From Datnioides undecimradiatus (Eukaryota > Chordata > Actinopteri > Lobotiformes > Datnioididae), in NCBI GenBank assembly GCA_008933995.1, contig WARS01000043.1, forward strand, positions 5,748,477 to 5,812,476: 64,000 nt of DNA, written 5' to 3'. This document shows, piece by piece, positions 22,060 through 32,779 of this stretch. Position 1 is the stretch's first letter. The number at the start of each line of letters is the position of its first letter. The notes below the pieces were generated by a model. The model saw only the letters and a list, made by a program, of their open reading frames with translations, had not been told where the DNA came from and did not search any database. Position numbers and translations under genes: made by a program.

Positions 22060-22260
22060 GCCATCGTCACCACTGTTACCTGCTCTCAGGCCATGAGTCG
22101 CAGGTGGTTATCAGCTGTTTCTCCAGTGATTCAGCACAAAATCATTCACTGCAAATGCAAAGTCATGCAAATAAGGTTTATTAATGAAAACAGCAGCTCC
22201 TGCAGCTGTTTATCCAGCCAACTGGAACATATTCAGCAGTAACAGCATGAATAACTGTCG
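22060..22260. promoter_or_regulatory. Candidate enhancer-like element with a perfect octamer
   Basis: Contains a perfect POU octamer ATGCAAAT at 22165-22172, 7 bases after the related word aaatgcaaag, followed by tttattaatg (homeodomain-like). The density of such words in otherwise non-repetitive sequence suggests an enhancer. No conservation test was possible. Confidence 0.35.
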
Positions 22261-22264
22261 TCCA

Positions 22265-23215
22265 GCTTCCTGTTGGAGATCATCACTGTCAGGTCATTTT
22301 TGCTGTTTAAGCACTTGTGCACAAACAGTTTGGCATCAAATTACAGTGAAAACACAACACATAAAGTGGAGACAGGAAGAGCAGGAGATACGCACCTTTG
22401 CAGAACAGTAACTTGCAAAACCCCTGAACTGTGCGATCTGAGTATTCCTTATTGTTGTGCAATCAACATTTAATCCGTAATGATAGGATTCCAAATTAAA
22501 ACAAAGTGTATTTTTGTCTGTTTAGTTTACAGCTTTTGCGACAAGTCTTCTATCATATTTAAAAAAGTTGAGCCTTCTCTTCATGACTTCGACAGTCCGT
22601 TGTTGTACAGCAACTTAAACCATGATTCAGCAGTTTAAACATACTTTCATTTGCATTTAAGGCACTTATACCACAGTTCCGCTTTTCTCATTGTGATTCA
22701 GCCAAACTGGGTGTTTTAAAGTGGTAAAGGCCTCGGACAGAGGTCAGAGTTCATCTGCACTCATGAGTCCGACATCTGCACTTCAGTAGCTTTCAGTCGG
22801 TCTGTTTAAATCAGTTAAACTTTAATGAGTGCATACAGTTATACATTAGCGGCATCATCAACATTTAGCGCCAGATTGAAGAAAATGAAAGATATTGTCA
22901 AAAATGAAACACGCTGTAGCAGAATAACACTCACACTGCTGCAGCCAGATACACATGCTTCGCGAGTGCCATGAACTCAACCTCAATGCACAGTTAGGAA
23001 AGTTTATTAAAACTGCTTCGTAATAAAGACGAATTTGAGGATTTTAAAAGCAAGAATTGTGATGAAAACAAACAAACAAAGTTCTTAAAACCTGAGAAAC
23101 TGAGAAAATCTGCCTGTTTGATCTCCAGCCTAACTACGTTTCAAGACCAACGTATTAAAACAAAACATAACTTTTGTATTTTTTGTGCTGCGTCGTGGAA
23201 AATATCATTAGAGGA
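22265..23215. other. Non-coding spacer, nothing recognised
   Basis: AT-rich, no coding signal. Confidence 0.5.
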
Positions 23216-23219
23216 TGCC

Positions 23220-23620
23220 AGAGAGAAAAAAACAACAGAAGTGCAGAGGCGGAGACAGAGTGATGAAGCAGCTGATTAAAATTAATGGCAAACAATAGTC
23301 AGTAATAAACTCAAAGTGTTCGTCATTAAAAACAGCGAAGGTGTTCTTTATTATTTACCAGCGTGGCGTCAGCAGCCGACCATCTTCACATCCGCCGCGA
23401 CGTTCTGCCTCCACCTTCTGACAGATTAATTAATATGCGTCGTAACACCGAAAACACATGATTTAATTTAAGTGAATTGAAATTTAAAACCGGCGATAAG
23501 CGTTACAGCGGTCACAACAGATCCGATGCTTGGCGCTCATTTTCTACAGGTAGCTGCGCTATGAATTATAGATAGTTATCCCACGCCGCTACATCTGTAG
23601 ACTCACGCTCTTCCTTCTGT
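23220..23620. promoter_or_regulatory. Candidate conserved non-coding element
   Basis: Words such as gattaaaattaatggcaaacaat, split over 23274-23296, and gattaattaatatgcgtcg near 23424-23443 combine homeodomain and SOX-like cores with retained CpGs. The block is non-repetitive. Composition only. Confidence 0.35.
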
Positions 23621-24037
23621 CTGCAGAAGTAGAACAAAGACGGTCCAAAAAGGTGGGTCTGTGTTTGTATTAAACATGCTTTGGACTGATTGTGCAGGGA
23701 GTCGAATGAGATCAGCCCGGCAATGAAAGGATCAAAACCACGTGTGATCCATTTCAGTCAAGAAGCATCCGCGGCTGAAGTGCTGGAGTCAGGACTGGGC
23801 GTCTGTTTGAATGAAGAAAACTTGAACAGAATTTCCAAAACCTGCAAAGAAATGCAAACTGATGCATTTTGCATCAACGTCTGTGAAAGCGGATGTAAGC
23901 GTGATGGTGTGGGTGAAAGAGCTCCCACTCAAGGTCCACAAAAGTGTTAAAGTGGAAAAAACCTGATGAAAACATAGAGATTTCTGTTTTTGTTTGGGTG
24001 CGTCTCTGCCTCTGCTTCCTGTGGGTGCAGAGGTTTG

Positions 24038-24120
24038 GCTCCGCCCACCTCGCTAGAGGTTTGTTGCCACCTGTTTGCAGCCTTTATAAGCTGGCTGATG
24101 ATGATCCAAGATGGCCGCTG
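24038..24120 (+). promoter_or_regulatory. Core-promoter-like cluster: GC box, TATA, YY1-type initiator
   Basis: A GC box (ggctccgccc, 24038-24047), a TATA-like word (ctttataag, 24082-24090) and a YY1/initiator-like word (caagatggccgc, 24108-24119) lie at spacings expected for a TATA-driven core promoter (about 25 bp from TATA to the putative start). No exon with a coding frame is evident downstream within 1 kb. It could serve a non-coding transcript, be part of an old LTR, or be chance. Confidence 0.3.
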
Positions 24121-24254
24121 TTTTGCTCGCTCTCTGTTGGGTTTAGCTCGTGTAGTGGCTGTGGTTCAGGTGTAACACCTGCTCCTCTCCACTGCCTTTA
24201 CACCTCAAACCAAGCCTCTGCTGAGTGCGTCTTTATTAGCACTTCAGTTTAAGA

Positions 24255-24950
24255 CATGAAGACATTTTTATAATGAAATCCTCATGGTGTTCCTGGAATG
24301 GGATTTACGTGTATTTGGCTTTTCTGCTCTGCTTATTGTGGCTCACATGAAATCATGAAGTTATGGATGCAAGCGGCGGGCTTGGCTTGACTCAAAACAA
24401 AAATTAGATTTTTTTCAATTCTGACCTTTCCTGCTTCTTCGTATATAAAAGTGCATAAAACACTCGTTGGTGGGCGCAACAACGAAGGGCCGAAAACTAG
24501 GAGTAAACTCAGTTTTAATTTGTTGCCAGCTGAGGCATCACACACAGGTCGTAGTTTTAGTCTCAAACCTGACGACAAAACAGGATTTCATTTCACTTTC
24601 ACTTCATCGGCAGCTGGACAATCTGTTTTCATCAGTTGTTTTTACTCCTCGCGTGTTAAAATCTGTCTCGAAGGTAATCACATTACACAACCACAGCAGG
24701 GAAACAAACACTGAACACACAGAGATCAGTTATTTGGGATATAGATCAACATTTTGGTTTATTAATGATCAGTCCGTGTTGGATCTTATGTCATTTACCC
24801 TGGGATCACATGGTTAAATCTCAGGTTCATCTGTTTAACACGCTGCTGTGTTACTGTTAACGTCTCTTGGTGATGGAGTGTTGCAGAATTTGCAAAACAG
24901 TGATGTAAAGTGATGAAAAATAGAATAACGTGAAAGGAAAAGTTTCATGA
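24255..24950. other. Non-coding spacer, nothing recognised
   Basis: Overlapping open frames of 80-116 codons on both strands near 24333-24817, without domains or splice context. Confidence 0.45.
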
Positions 24951-24959
24951 TTTTAAGGG

Positions 24960-25330
24960 TTAAAAATAACCGCACTTTTTGGCGCTTACCCATTAAATGA
25001 AGTCCATTAGCAGTTCAGGGGAGTGTAACGGAGGATGTTTATCACTTCGCTTTTCGCTTTGCATTATTTTGAATTTTAATCTGCAGCATCTGGAAGGCCA
25101 GTCATTTAACCTGAATAAAGCGCAATCTGCAGCTCATTGCTACGTGTTTGAGGAGTTAGGCAGGACATTATGATGTGGGGTTTTACTGTTAGGAGGCTCA
25201 GCAGCAAAAGCAGATTTGACAGATTTAAAAAAGATATGGAGTGGAATATTTCAGGGTTAAATACAGGGAGGGGTCTGCCAAATAAACAAATCATTCCATC
25301 CATTTATTAAGTAATATTTCCGTTTCTGTC
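24960..25330. promoter_or_regulatory. Candidate conserved non-coding element
   Basis: Non-repetitive, with ttacccattaaatgaagtcc, ccaaataaacaaatcattcc and ccatttattaagtaatat words (HOX/PBX- and FOX-like). Composition only. Confidence 0.3.
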
Positions 25331-25334
25331 TCTT

Positions 25335-26155
25335 TCTGTTTTGTCTTCAGTTGCAGTGAGGGAGTGAAGTGACTGGCTCAGTATTAGCTGCTGACTGACA
25401 GGCAAGAAAGCACCGGGTACTCATCACTTTCGCTTGTGCGTCTCGAGTAAGACAGAAGGAAATTAGACTGAAATGAAAACATCAAAACAGGTTGTTGATA
25501 TATTAAAAACCACAAAAAGAATCATAAAGAACAAATAAAGTGAGAGTAAAAAACACATAAAGTTAAAGTTTCCCCGCGTTTTAAAGGAGTCAGCAGGGAA
25601 AATAATCACAGTCAAAACGGATAAAACAGATTTTTATAAACATGAAAACACAATTAATTCAGACTCGTGTGATTTTATTTCCTTCTTTCTATTTTACCCT
25701 CCGTCCCAGCAGGTTTTATTATTTTGTTGTGTTTGCGAGTTTGTTTCTGTTTTAACTTCCATCAGAAGCAGGAATTAAAAGTTTCAACGGTAGCGTTCAA
25801 ATATCAAATCAAACTCAAATTGAATCAAACCAAAAGTTAAAAATACGAACCAACGGGATCATCCAGAAACACTGTGAGACGTTCTAGCAGCTGGAGAAGT
25901 GTCAGCATTTTCCAGGAAGACTAAACAACTTACAAATACTGAGTCTGAAAAAGATTCATTCAAGCCAAAAAATAAAGTTTTTTATAAAACCCCAAAATTA
26001 ATTCACGATAATCCCAAAAATACACAGATTCATGTTCTGTGATGATGCAGTTTGGAGGAATTAAATATAAAATCTTTAGTATATATAATATAATATAATA
26101 TAATAAAATATAATATAATATAATGTAATATATCAGCTGGAGTAAATTCAGTGAT
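25335..26155. other. Non-coding spacer with (TATAA)n near 26079-26130
   Basis: A/T-rich. A taata/tataa pentanucleotide run lies at about 26079-26130. No gene. Confidence 0.55.
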
Positions 26156-26159
26156 AAAA

Positions 26160-26390
26160 TTCTGCTAATGCAGCAAGCTAACGTTAATGATTAGCTATGA
26201 TTAGCAATTTTAGCATAAGGTTGAATACTATGAAATGCTTTGCTAATGCTAATTTTGGCTATAGCCAGAGTAACTTCAGTTAAGCTAATCTTAAAGGTTA
26301 GCTATTATTAGCATTAGCAACTTTAGCATGAAGCTAAATACATAATGCTAATCAAAATGCTAATTTTGATTATAAAAGCTGAATATTGTG
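26160..26390 (+). repeat. Degenerate tandem duplication of GCTAAT-rich ~110-bp unit
   Basis: Two units (about 26185-26285 and 26300-26385) share the order ttagctat.attagca, ttagcat, atgctaattttg. The word 'gctaa' recurs throughout. Confidence 0.55.
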
Positions 26391-26499
26391 TTCTGAAACA
26401 TTTCCGCACCAGCTAACCTCCACGTGTGTGTGACAAAAAGCTCTTTTCATTGTATGTTTAGTGCTAAACAGTATCAGTTTTTAAATTATCCATAAAAAT

Positions 26500-26725
26500 A
26501 TCCAGGACCGGGTCGCGGGGGCAGCAGCCTGAGCAGGGATGCCCAGGCGTCCCAGGCGTTCCCAGGCCAGTCGAGAGACATAATCCCTCCAACGTGTCCT
26601 GGGTCTTCCCTGGGGCCTCCTCCTGGTGGGACATGCCCAGAACACCCCCCCCCCCCCCCCCCGGGAGGCGTCCAGGAGGCATCCGAAACAGATGCCCAGG
26701 CCTCCTCAGCTGGCTCCAAAATATA
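26500..26725 (-). mobile_element. LINE remnant, ORF2 C-terminus, broken by poly-C expansion
   Basis: The - strand reads GHLFRMPPGRLPGG at about 26665-26710, then past the poly-C run VFWACPTRRRP, GRPRTRWRDY and SRLAWERLG (about 26545-26640), then ASLLRLLPPRPG (about 26505-26540). This order is that of the post-RT C-terminus of a non-LTR retrotransposon family abundant in fish. The pieces are in different frames. One shift falls at the 18-C run, and a deletion of roughly 15 codons follows the LAWERLG piece. It is an inactive 3' fragment. Confidence 0.85.
26645..26662 (+). repeat. Poly-C run of 18
   Basis: A homopolymer inside the LINE remnant, at the point where the element has a short Gly/Pro coding stretch. 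It explains the frame change between the flanking coding pieces. Confidence 0.95.
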
Positions 26726-26729
26726 CAAA

Positions 26730-27175
26730 TAAATACATACATACAGGTGGTGAAGAGTGGAAGTTATGTTGGTTTTGGGTTTTGTTCACAGAAAAATAGG
26801 ACATCCTGGTGTGAATCGGTGCAGTCTTTCACAAACACAGAGTGTATTTAACAACTTAAAATTACTCTGGCAACAGTTTTTGAACTCCTACTCCAGCTAA
26901 ATTGAACTGTTGCTGACAAATTTGTGACTTAAACCCAGAAATAGTCCTTATTTTTTCCTTGTTTCATCAGCTGGAGAGAGAAAATGTTAATAAATGACCT
27001 TTTTAAAGAATTCACATCGGGCCTGAGCTGAGCGTTAGCAGAGGATCTCAAACTCAACTCAGAATGCTACCATTCAGGAGCTCGTTAACCAAATTACCTT
27101 AAAAATGGTTTTATTGTGAGTCGTCTTAATGACAGAAACTATTACACAACTTCCACAGGAAGTGGAAAATGGCGT
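26730..27175. other. Non-coding spacer, nothing recognised
   Basis: No coding-like frame or known repeat. Confidence 0.5.
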
Positions 27176-27179
27176 AATG

Positions 27180-27570
27180 GAGCAGCAATTTCCTGCTTCT
27201 CTGTTTGTGTTAGCTGTCGTCGTGCCCGGTACAGTTGGATGAGCTCTGCCGTCTCACTGTGGGAATAATAATAAGAGAAAAAACCCCAAACTGTGCCCCG
27301 AACTCCCTCGGAGATAAGTGGCGCTCTGAACGTGCCGCCGTCAGCTTTTGTTCAAAGTTTGAGGCTGAAGATCAAAGCATTTATATTAAAGTCCTGATTC
27401 AGCAGGACGGGGTGGCCGTGCCATCAGAGGAGGAGATCTCTGCAGAAGAAGAAGAAAGACGAGGAAGTGATGATGAAACTATGATTTCTTTTTATTTTTA
27501 TATATTTTCTCACACACACTTTGAACGCACTTCACGAGCCGTGCCACTCGGTGAGCGATGGCGCGTCTGA
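27180..27570. promoter_or_regulatory. Candidate conserved non-coding element (or unrecognised exon)
   Basis: A CpG-retaining block. A 111-codon + frame (27235-27570) crosses it, with an acidic run near codons 63-80, but no domain is recognised and no convincing splice sites frame it. I favour non-coding regulatory sequence, with moderate doubt. Confidence 0.25.
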
Positions 27571-27659
27571 TAGCTCCGCCGCCGCCGGCTAACTTAATAA
27601 GAGGCTCCAGCGTGGTTGGACACCGCTGGAGGTTCTGGACCGATAAGAACCAGAGATCT

Positions 27660-27725
27660 GAAAAGAGAGAGAGAGGCGGAGGGCGAGAGAGATAGACAGA
27701 GAGAGAGGGGAGAGAGAGAGAGGTG
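27660..27725 (+). repeat. (GA)n-rich tract
   Basis: gagagagagg-type words. The Arg/Glu-rich frame over it is an artefact. Confidence 0.85.
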
Positions 27726-27860
27726 GGTGGGATGGGGTTTAGACAAGAGTTTTAATGCTTATGCCAGCAGGTTGAAAAATGATTATCTTGCTGTCTGGTT
27801 GTGACGGTGTGTATGGAGGCCTGACAGCAGCCAGCGGCTCCGCTCATTAATAAGACGGGA

Positions 27861-27865
<5 letters not shown>

Positions 27866-27901
<36 letters not shown>

Positions 27902-27917
27902 CGAGTGTGTGTGAGAC
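27866..27917. repeat. (GT)n(GA)n compound microsatellite
   Basis: A GT run of about 27 bp leads into gagagagagcgag and a second short GT run. Confidence 0.95.
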
Positions 27918-28084
27918 AAGACTGTAACGCTCTCGACTAAATCCTGACATGCCCTTTACCATCCGACTGCAGGCTGAGCAGCAAACTCACAACTTTAGTC
28001 ATATTTTAATATTTCATCACATTTTGCTGTTAATGCATCAGTTTATAGTTTAGTCACAAAGAGGATTATTACATACACGCCCGC

Positions 28085-28265
28085 TGCAACCACAGCCCCC
28101 TCAACAAACCATGTATCACTTAAAATAACCTTATTTTTAGATGAAGCTCTCTTTAATTAACATCAAACCATCTCAAAAATTAGTTAAGGGGGTTACTAAT
28201 GGATGAGAGCTACATTAATTTTGCACGACTGCTTCAGACCACCTTAAAGCTGCAAATCCAAGGCT
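28085..28265. promoter_or_regulatory. Candidate conserved non-coding element
   Basis: Contains ctttaattaacatcaaacca, ttagttaaggggg and ctacattaattttgcacg words (paired/HOX- and GATA/SOX-like). Non-repetitive. Composition only. Confidence 0.3.
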
Positions 28266-28509
28266 GTTACTCACCTCGGCTGCAGAGAGAAACAGGGTTT
28301 TACAGATGTTACCCCTGCGTTTAGCAAACTGAGTTAAAGTCAGCTCAGAGCACACAACTCGCTCTGAGTTTAAAAAGCGAAATAATGGAGCGTTTAACAT
28401 GAAACACCTGCAAAAAGAGTGGTGGTGCACTGATAAGAGCAGAAAAGGACAATATGTGAGCGCAGAGCTGCAAAAAATGGGAAAAATGACATGACTGACA
28501 GTGAAATAG

Positions 28510-28542
28510 TATTATTATTAGTAGTAGTAGTAGTAGTAGTAC
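28510..28542. repeat. (ATT)n(AGT)n trinucleotide repeat
   Basis: attatt run followed by (tag)8. Confidence 0.9.
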
Positions 28543-28549
28543 TTTATAC

Positions 28550-29125
28550 GTAGCTTCTTCAGTTCTTTGTGTTGATAAGCACTTTTATTTACTTGTTGTA
28601 TTTAATGCATGTTTATTATTTAAACCCTTGTTTCATTTTAATATTGACAGTAAAAGATTTTAGACGTCAAGGAACCAAAATAATAATAATACTCATTTTG
28701 GCTAGCATGCTAACACTTGCTTTCTGACCTATTTTCCCTTTTTTGCTCCATTTTAGTCTCCACCAACTCATGTTTAACTGTAATGTTTTTGATATAAATG
28801 GAAGAAACCTTTTTAATCTAATTTGCTAAGTGCTGCAGCACAGCTTAGTTAACATAGCTACCAACATCATGTCAGATGTTGGATGGCCTCCCACCAGATC
28901 CTCCTGTTTGAACATGGTTGGCTGGTTAGAAAGTTGGTCCTGGGAAACAGCGGCGCCCTTTTAAGAGACCAAATCCCTGGAGTCAACAAGATATTACTGT
29001 TAAAATTCTTTAAAATGAATAAAGTGACCTTAATTTTAAAGTTTGTAACTGTTTATTATTGAAGCTCTGTGTGTGTGGAGCCAGATCAAAGCAGCATTCC
29101 AGTAGAACATGGAACACAGGCTCAC
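28550..29125. other. Upstream flank of the 29277 gene
   Basis: AT-rich with no CpG island. If the gene's promoter is local it is of the TATA type rather than a CpG-island type. Confidence 0.45.
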
Positions 29126-29129
29126 AGTC

Positions 29130-29135
29130 TATAAA
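29130..29135 (+). promoter_or_regulatory. TATA-like box upstream of the 344-aa gene
   Basis: TATAAA lies 142 bp upstream of the proposed ATG. It would place transcription start near 29160 and give a 5' leader of about 115 bp. The only support is position and the match to the consensus. Confidence 0.35.
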
Positions 29136-29276
29136 CACATGACAAGATGACCGTTGACCATGACTGTTACACTGAGAACACTTCAGCTGCAACACGAACG
29201 GTCGATACTTTGAGAGTTCAGGACATTTACGAACAAAGAGACGATAGACAACCGGAGAAGAAAAGAAAAGCCGGCA

Positions 29277-30430
29277 ATGGATGCTACTGTGGAGCACAGG
29301 GACCTGACACCAGAAGGTCCAGAGAAGGGAAATGGGGATGAGACACTGGCCAAGCTCACGAGCTTGAAGACGACCTTCTACACCATATTCAAGGAGTTCT
29401 ACGACAGCCTTACCGATGAGTAAGTTCATCTAATTTTCCAACTGAACCTCCTGAAAAGATCTGAACACAGCTGAGAACTTCATCATTTGCATTTCTGTGC
29501 TAGTGTTTTGACTTTGTCTCATTGTTTTGTTTCATAAGGCGTCAGAAAGAACTTGGCAAAGGCGTCTACAGCGCAGCCGTGAGGGGGAAGCTGACCGACA
29601 TGTGCACAGAGGTGCTCGGGCTCATCATCCAGACCATCACTGGCATTTTGTCGGCAGCCATCACCAAACAGGCGGGAGTCAGTCACAACGTCAGCACTTT
29701 GAAAGACAGCATTCAGCGGCGTGTGAAAGGCTCCCTTAGTGAGGCGTTCTCTCATGTGGTTGGAGCAGACACACCGGCTCACCTGACCCAAGACCTCAGT
29801 GCAGCCATCATGAGGACCGTCAACAGCGAGGTCAACTTCTTCCTGTTCGAGAGCAAGCAAGCGGCGCGGAAGGGGAAATCCTGCCAGGTCCATGCTGTCA
29901 CCTGCAAGTCACTGAGCTGCGGAGCGTGCAAGGGGATGTTGGCAGACGTCATCCAGGCGATGGAGGTCTTCCTCACTGGTGTTTGGGCTCCAACGGACAA
30001 CGGTCAGATGGTCGAGTCAGAGACGCCTCCAGATGTTCCCATCAAGGTCCACAAGAAGTCACGGCGGTGGAGGGTCTTTCCCAAGTTGCTGAACAACAGG
30101 GTCCAAGGGACCGCTGTGGACGAGGCTGTCAAGGTGTCTTCTGCTGAGTCATCACAGGGACAAATATGGTTCACATCTGCTCAACCAACATCCAAGACCT
30201 CTGACCTGAAGTCCATCCCTCTGGAGCTGGTTGATTATGATGATGAGGAAGACACATCAGAGACTGCACACATCCCGTTTCCATCCTCCATCGCCTGCCA
30301 TCCATCACACTTCCTGGGGGATAAAGTCAGAGTCATCTGCTGGACTGGGACTTTGGTCAAGGAGGAGGACAAGAAGGCCAAGACCAAGAGGCCTTCTCTG
30401 CTCAAGACGTTCCGCAGGTTCATCAAGTGA
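29277..30430 (+). CDS. Two-exon gene, unrecognised 344-aa protein
   Basis: I do not recognise this protein. Exon 1 coding is 29277-29419 and exon 2 is 29539-30430. The donor is GA|GTAAGT and the acceptor is a pyrimidine-rich ...TTTCATAAG|G. Joining splits codon 48 (Glu) and keeps frame. The ATG has G at -3 and +4, and an in-frame TGA lies upstream at 29211. Residues 22-160 look helical and hydrophobic-patterned, with a non-polar stretch at 73-90. C163, C170, C175 and C178 with H166 form a tight cluster that could bind metal. Residues 280-288 are acidic. The tail (325-344) is strongly basic and could act in nuclear or nucleic-acid/membrane contact. There is no signal peptide or clear membrane span. 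The frame is intact over 1035 coding bases with coding-like codon use, so I regard it as a real gene, perhaps lineage-restricted. The antisense frames are shadows. Confidence 0.75.
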
Positions 30431-30506
30431 AAGACCCTCCTTGTCTTCCCAAACCTTGACCAACAACAAACCCCCTTAAGCTCGCTCCAACCCCGCCATT
30501 CACACT

Positions 30507-30534
30507 TCCCCCCATTTCCCCCCATTTCCCCCCA
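30507..30534 (+). repeat. Short minisatellite, TTTCCCCCCA x3
   Basis: Three near-identical 10-base units, about 80 bp after the stop codon of the 344-aa gene. Confidence 0.85.
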
Positions 30535-30690
30535 ACTGGTCGAGGCAGATGGCCACCCACCCTCAGCCCGGTTCTGCTCAAGGTTTCTTCCTTTCAAAGG
30601 GAGTTTTTCCTTGCCACTGTGAAGTTCTTGCTGATGGTGGGACTTGTTGGGTATAATAATCTGGTCTAATTGGACTTTATTTGATAGACT
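30535..30690 (+). mobile_element. Dispersed repeat 'GGTTTCTTCC...TTGCCACTGT' tail
   Basis: The order ctcagcccggttctgctc, aaggtttcttcc, agggagtttttccttgccac and ttgttgggt is that of a very common dispersed sequence in teleost genomes (recalled, not searched). It begins 105 bp after the stop codon, so the gene's 3' UTR probably runs through it. Confidence 0.6.
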
Positions 30691-30906
30691 GACTCCATTT
30701 CATTTAGTGCAGGTTAGTCCCATGTTCCTGTCTGTGTGGTCTAGGGTACAGAAAGTCTCATATAGTGAGTGTTAACGAGGAAACTGCAGGTTGGTGTTCT
30801 TCAGGGCAACGCACTGCAAACACTCTACATCCATAAACGAAACAAAACAGGAAGAAAATGGGGATATAGTATTTAAAATATTAGCAAAACTATCTGCAGA
30901 CAGAAA

Positions 30907-30912
30907 AATAAA
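30907..30912 (+). terminator. Candidate polyadenylation signal AATAAA
   Basis: The first canonical AATAAA on the + strand that I see downstream of the 344-aa gene, about 480 bp after its stop. No G/T-rich downstream element is obvious. Confidence 0.25.
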
Positions 30913-30914
30913 AT

Positions 30915-32775
30915 TCAACTTAAGGTTTTTAAAACAAGTAAAAATACCTGGCCTCAAAGAAGCCACAGATATCTTCAAACTGCTGTGGCCAAACTAAAAA
31001 CAAGCACATTTGTCTTGACAGCAAGAAAATTATTATGAAATCTTTTGTAGAAATGTTGGAAAAAGTGCTTCAATTCAGCAAATGCTTGTTGTGCCATCTT
31101 GAAATGAGGCTATATGTTAAAATCAGTAAAGCCACACTCAGCACAGTATATTTGCCAAGACACGAAGAACAGATGCAAGAGTTATTTCCTCTACAGGTAT
31201 ATGCAGGAGCATTTATTTACATTTAGCTTCCATATATCACAATGTTTTTAGGATAATATTAAAAAGCCTGGAATTTAACAGAAAAACACCAGATCATGCT
31301 TAAAAACAAAGACGGAGAAAGAAGATAAATGTAACGCAACAACTGCTGGAGTGTAACAGGCTCGCTTAAAGAAGGAGATGAATCGATGCATTTCCTTTCA
31401 CTTGTTCATATGTTTCAAGCAGCATATGGGCAAAACCAAAACATGAAGGCCACTGCATACTGCAAACTCAGTCCAGCCATCAGACACATGTAAAGAAGAA
31501 ACAGCACAACACTTCCCTCTGAAAAGCCGAGGAAGTGCAGTAAAACGCTCATAACACTGGTGGAACAGTGCTCCTACTGTTGTGTCGCCATTATTTACCT
31601 TCACAAACCCCGAATACAGAACAAAAGTTTATCTATCCATCTGTTTGGTTTGAGCTGTCAGCCAGGCAGCTTCAGTGTCACGGCACCATTTAAACTCTGT
31701 TCAAAGTGCTTAGAAACACATTCAAATTAAGACATTAGCAAACATTCAGATTGCATTTCAAAGATAAAGGAGTTCATGCACGAGAAACTAATGTTTCCAG
31801 CCCTGATTTACAGTATTTATGAAATAATTGTTTATTTTACCTGTTTCAGGTGCTCAGATCCCACACACTGTGTACCACCGTGTCTTTTAAGCATCACATT
31901 TAAAAGTGTAAGTAAGTAAACTAAGTAAAATTGCTCTTAATCTAATGAAACAGTGATGTGATGTGATGTCCCCGCCGGCCAGGAAAAATGGGAATTCCAG
32001 CATAATGTAGAAAATGTACTTTTCCCTGCAGTCGGTTCATCAGTTTAATTAGCTTTTACCAGGAATTCATCAAGTAATTTGACTTGGTTTTAATTATAAT
32101 CTTACCTTCTAAATGTTCCCGTTTTCTAATCTCCCTCAGCTGATCTAAAATGTATTATTTCTTTTCTCCCAGCGACGTCCAGAGGAGATGTGAAGGTTTC
32201 TGGTTTCTGCCGCTCGCCGGGCGGACAGCAGTCGGGGCTTGAAGTGAACGGCTAATCCTCCAACTATAAAGGTCTGTGTAACCTTTCTAACACAATTTCA
32301 CAAAAGACTGCTCTGTTTGTTCTGCTCTCAGAAATAAAGCTAATTATAAAAACCTGCCCAAACGTCTTGACCTTTCCCTCTGGGTAATTACAGCTTCTCA
32401 TTTCTTTTCTTTTTATTTATTTCTTTCTTTTTATTTTTTCCTCTTTTCTTTCCGCGGCGTGTGTGTCTTCTTCATCCCGCTCCGCTCTGCTCCTCCGTCA
32501 GTCAGACTGTCAGATGAAAAAGGCGAAAGAAGAAGCGCCCGGTCATAAAAAACAAAGATCTGAACTTTAATTTCAGCTTCATCTGAGCACAAACAGCACG
32601 TCCTTAGTGAAGATTTACTCTTTTAAGGTCGCGTACTGTTCGAACTGTGGCCTGACTGTTTGCAGCCCCTTTGTGTTTTCAGTCTGCAGCGTGTGCTCAG
32701 AGGCTGAATTATAAAAATGTCCTGCGGTGTATAAACCAACAGAACGGGAGCGTGTGCAACTTTAAACACACAGTA
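30915..32775. other. Non-coding spacer, with a possible regulatory patch near 32150-32420
   Basis: Mainly AT-rich. The patch at 32160-32280 is CpG-richer (ccgctcgccgggcgg) and is followed by agctaattataaaaacctg and ctctgggtaattacagc. A T/C-rich run lies at 32398-32455. No gene recognised. Confidence 0.4.
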
Positions 32776-32779
32776 AACT

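Noticed and set aside
29010-29893. 139- and 124-codon - strand frames over the 344-aa gene
   Set aside because: Shadows of the coding strand; the + strand has the splice sites, Kozak start and an intact frame.
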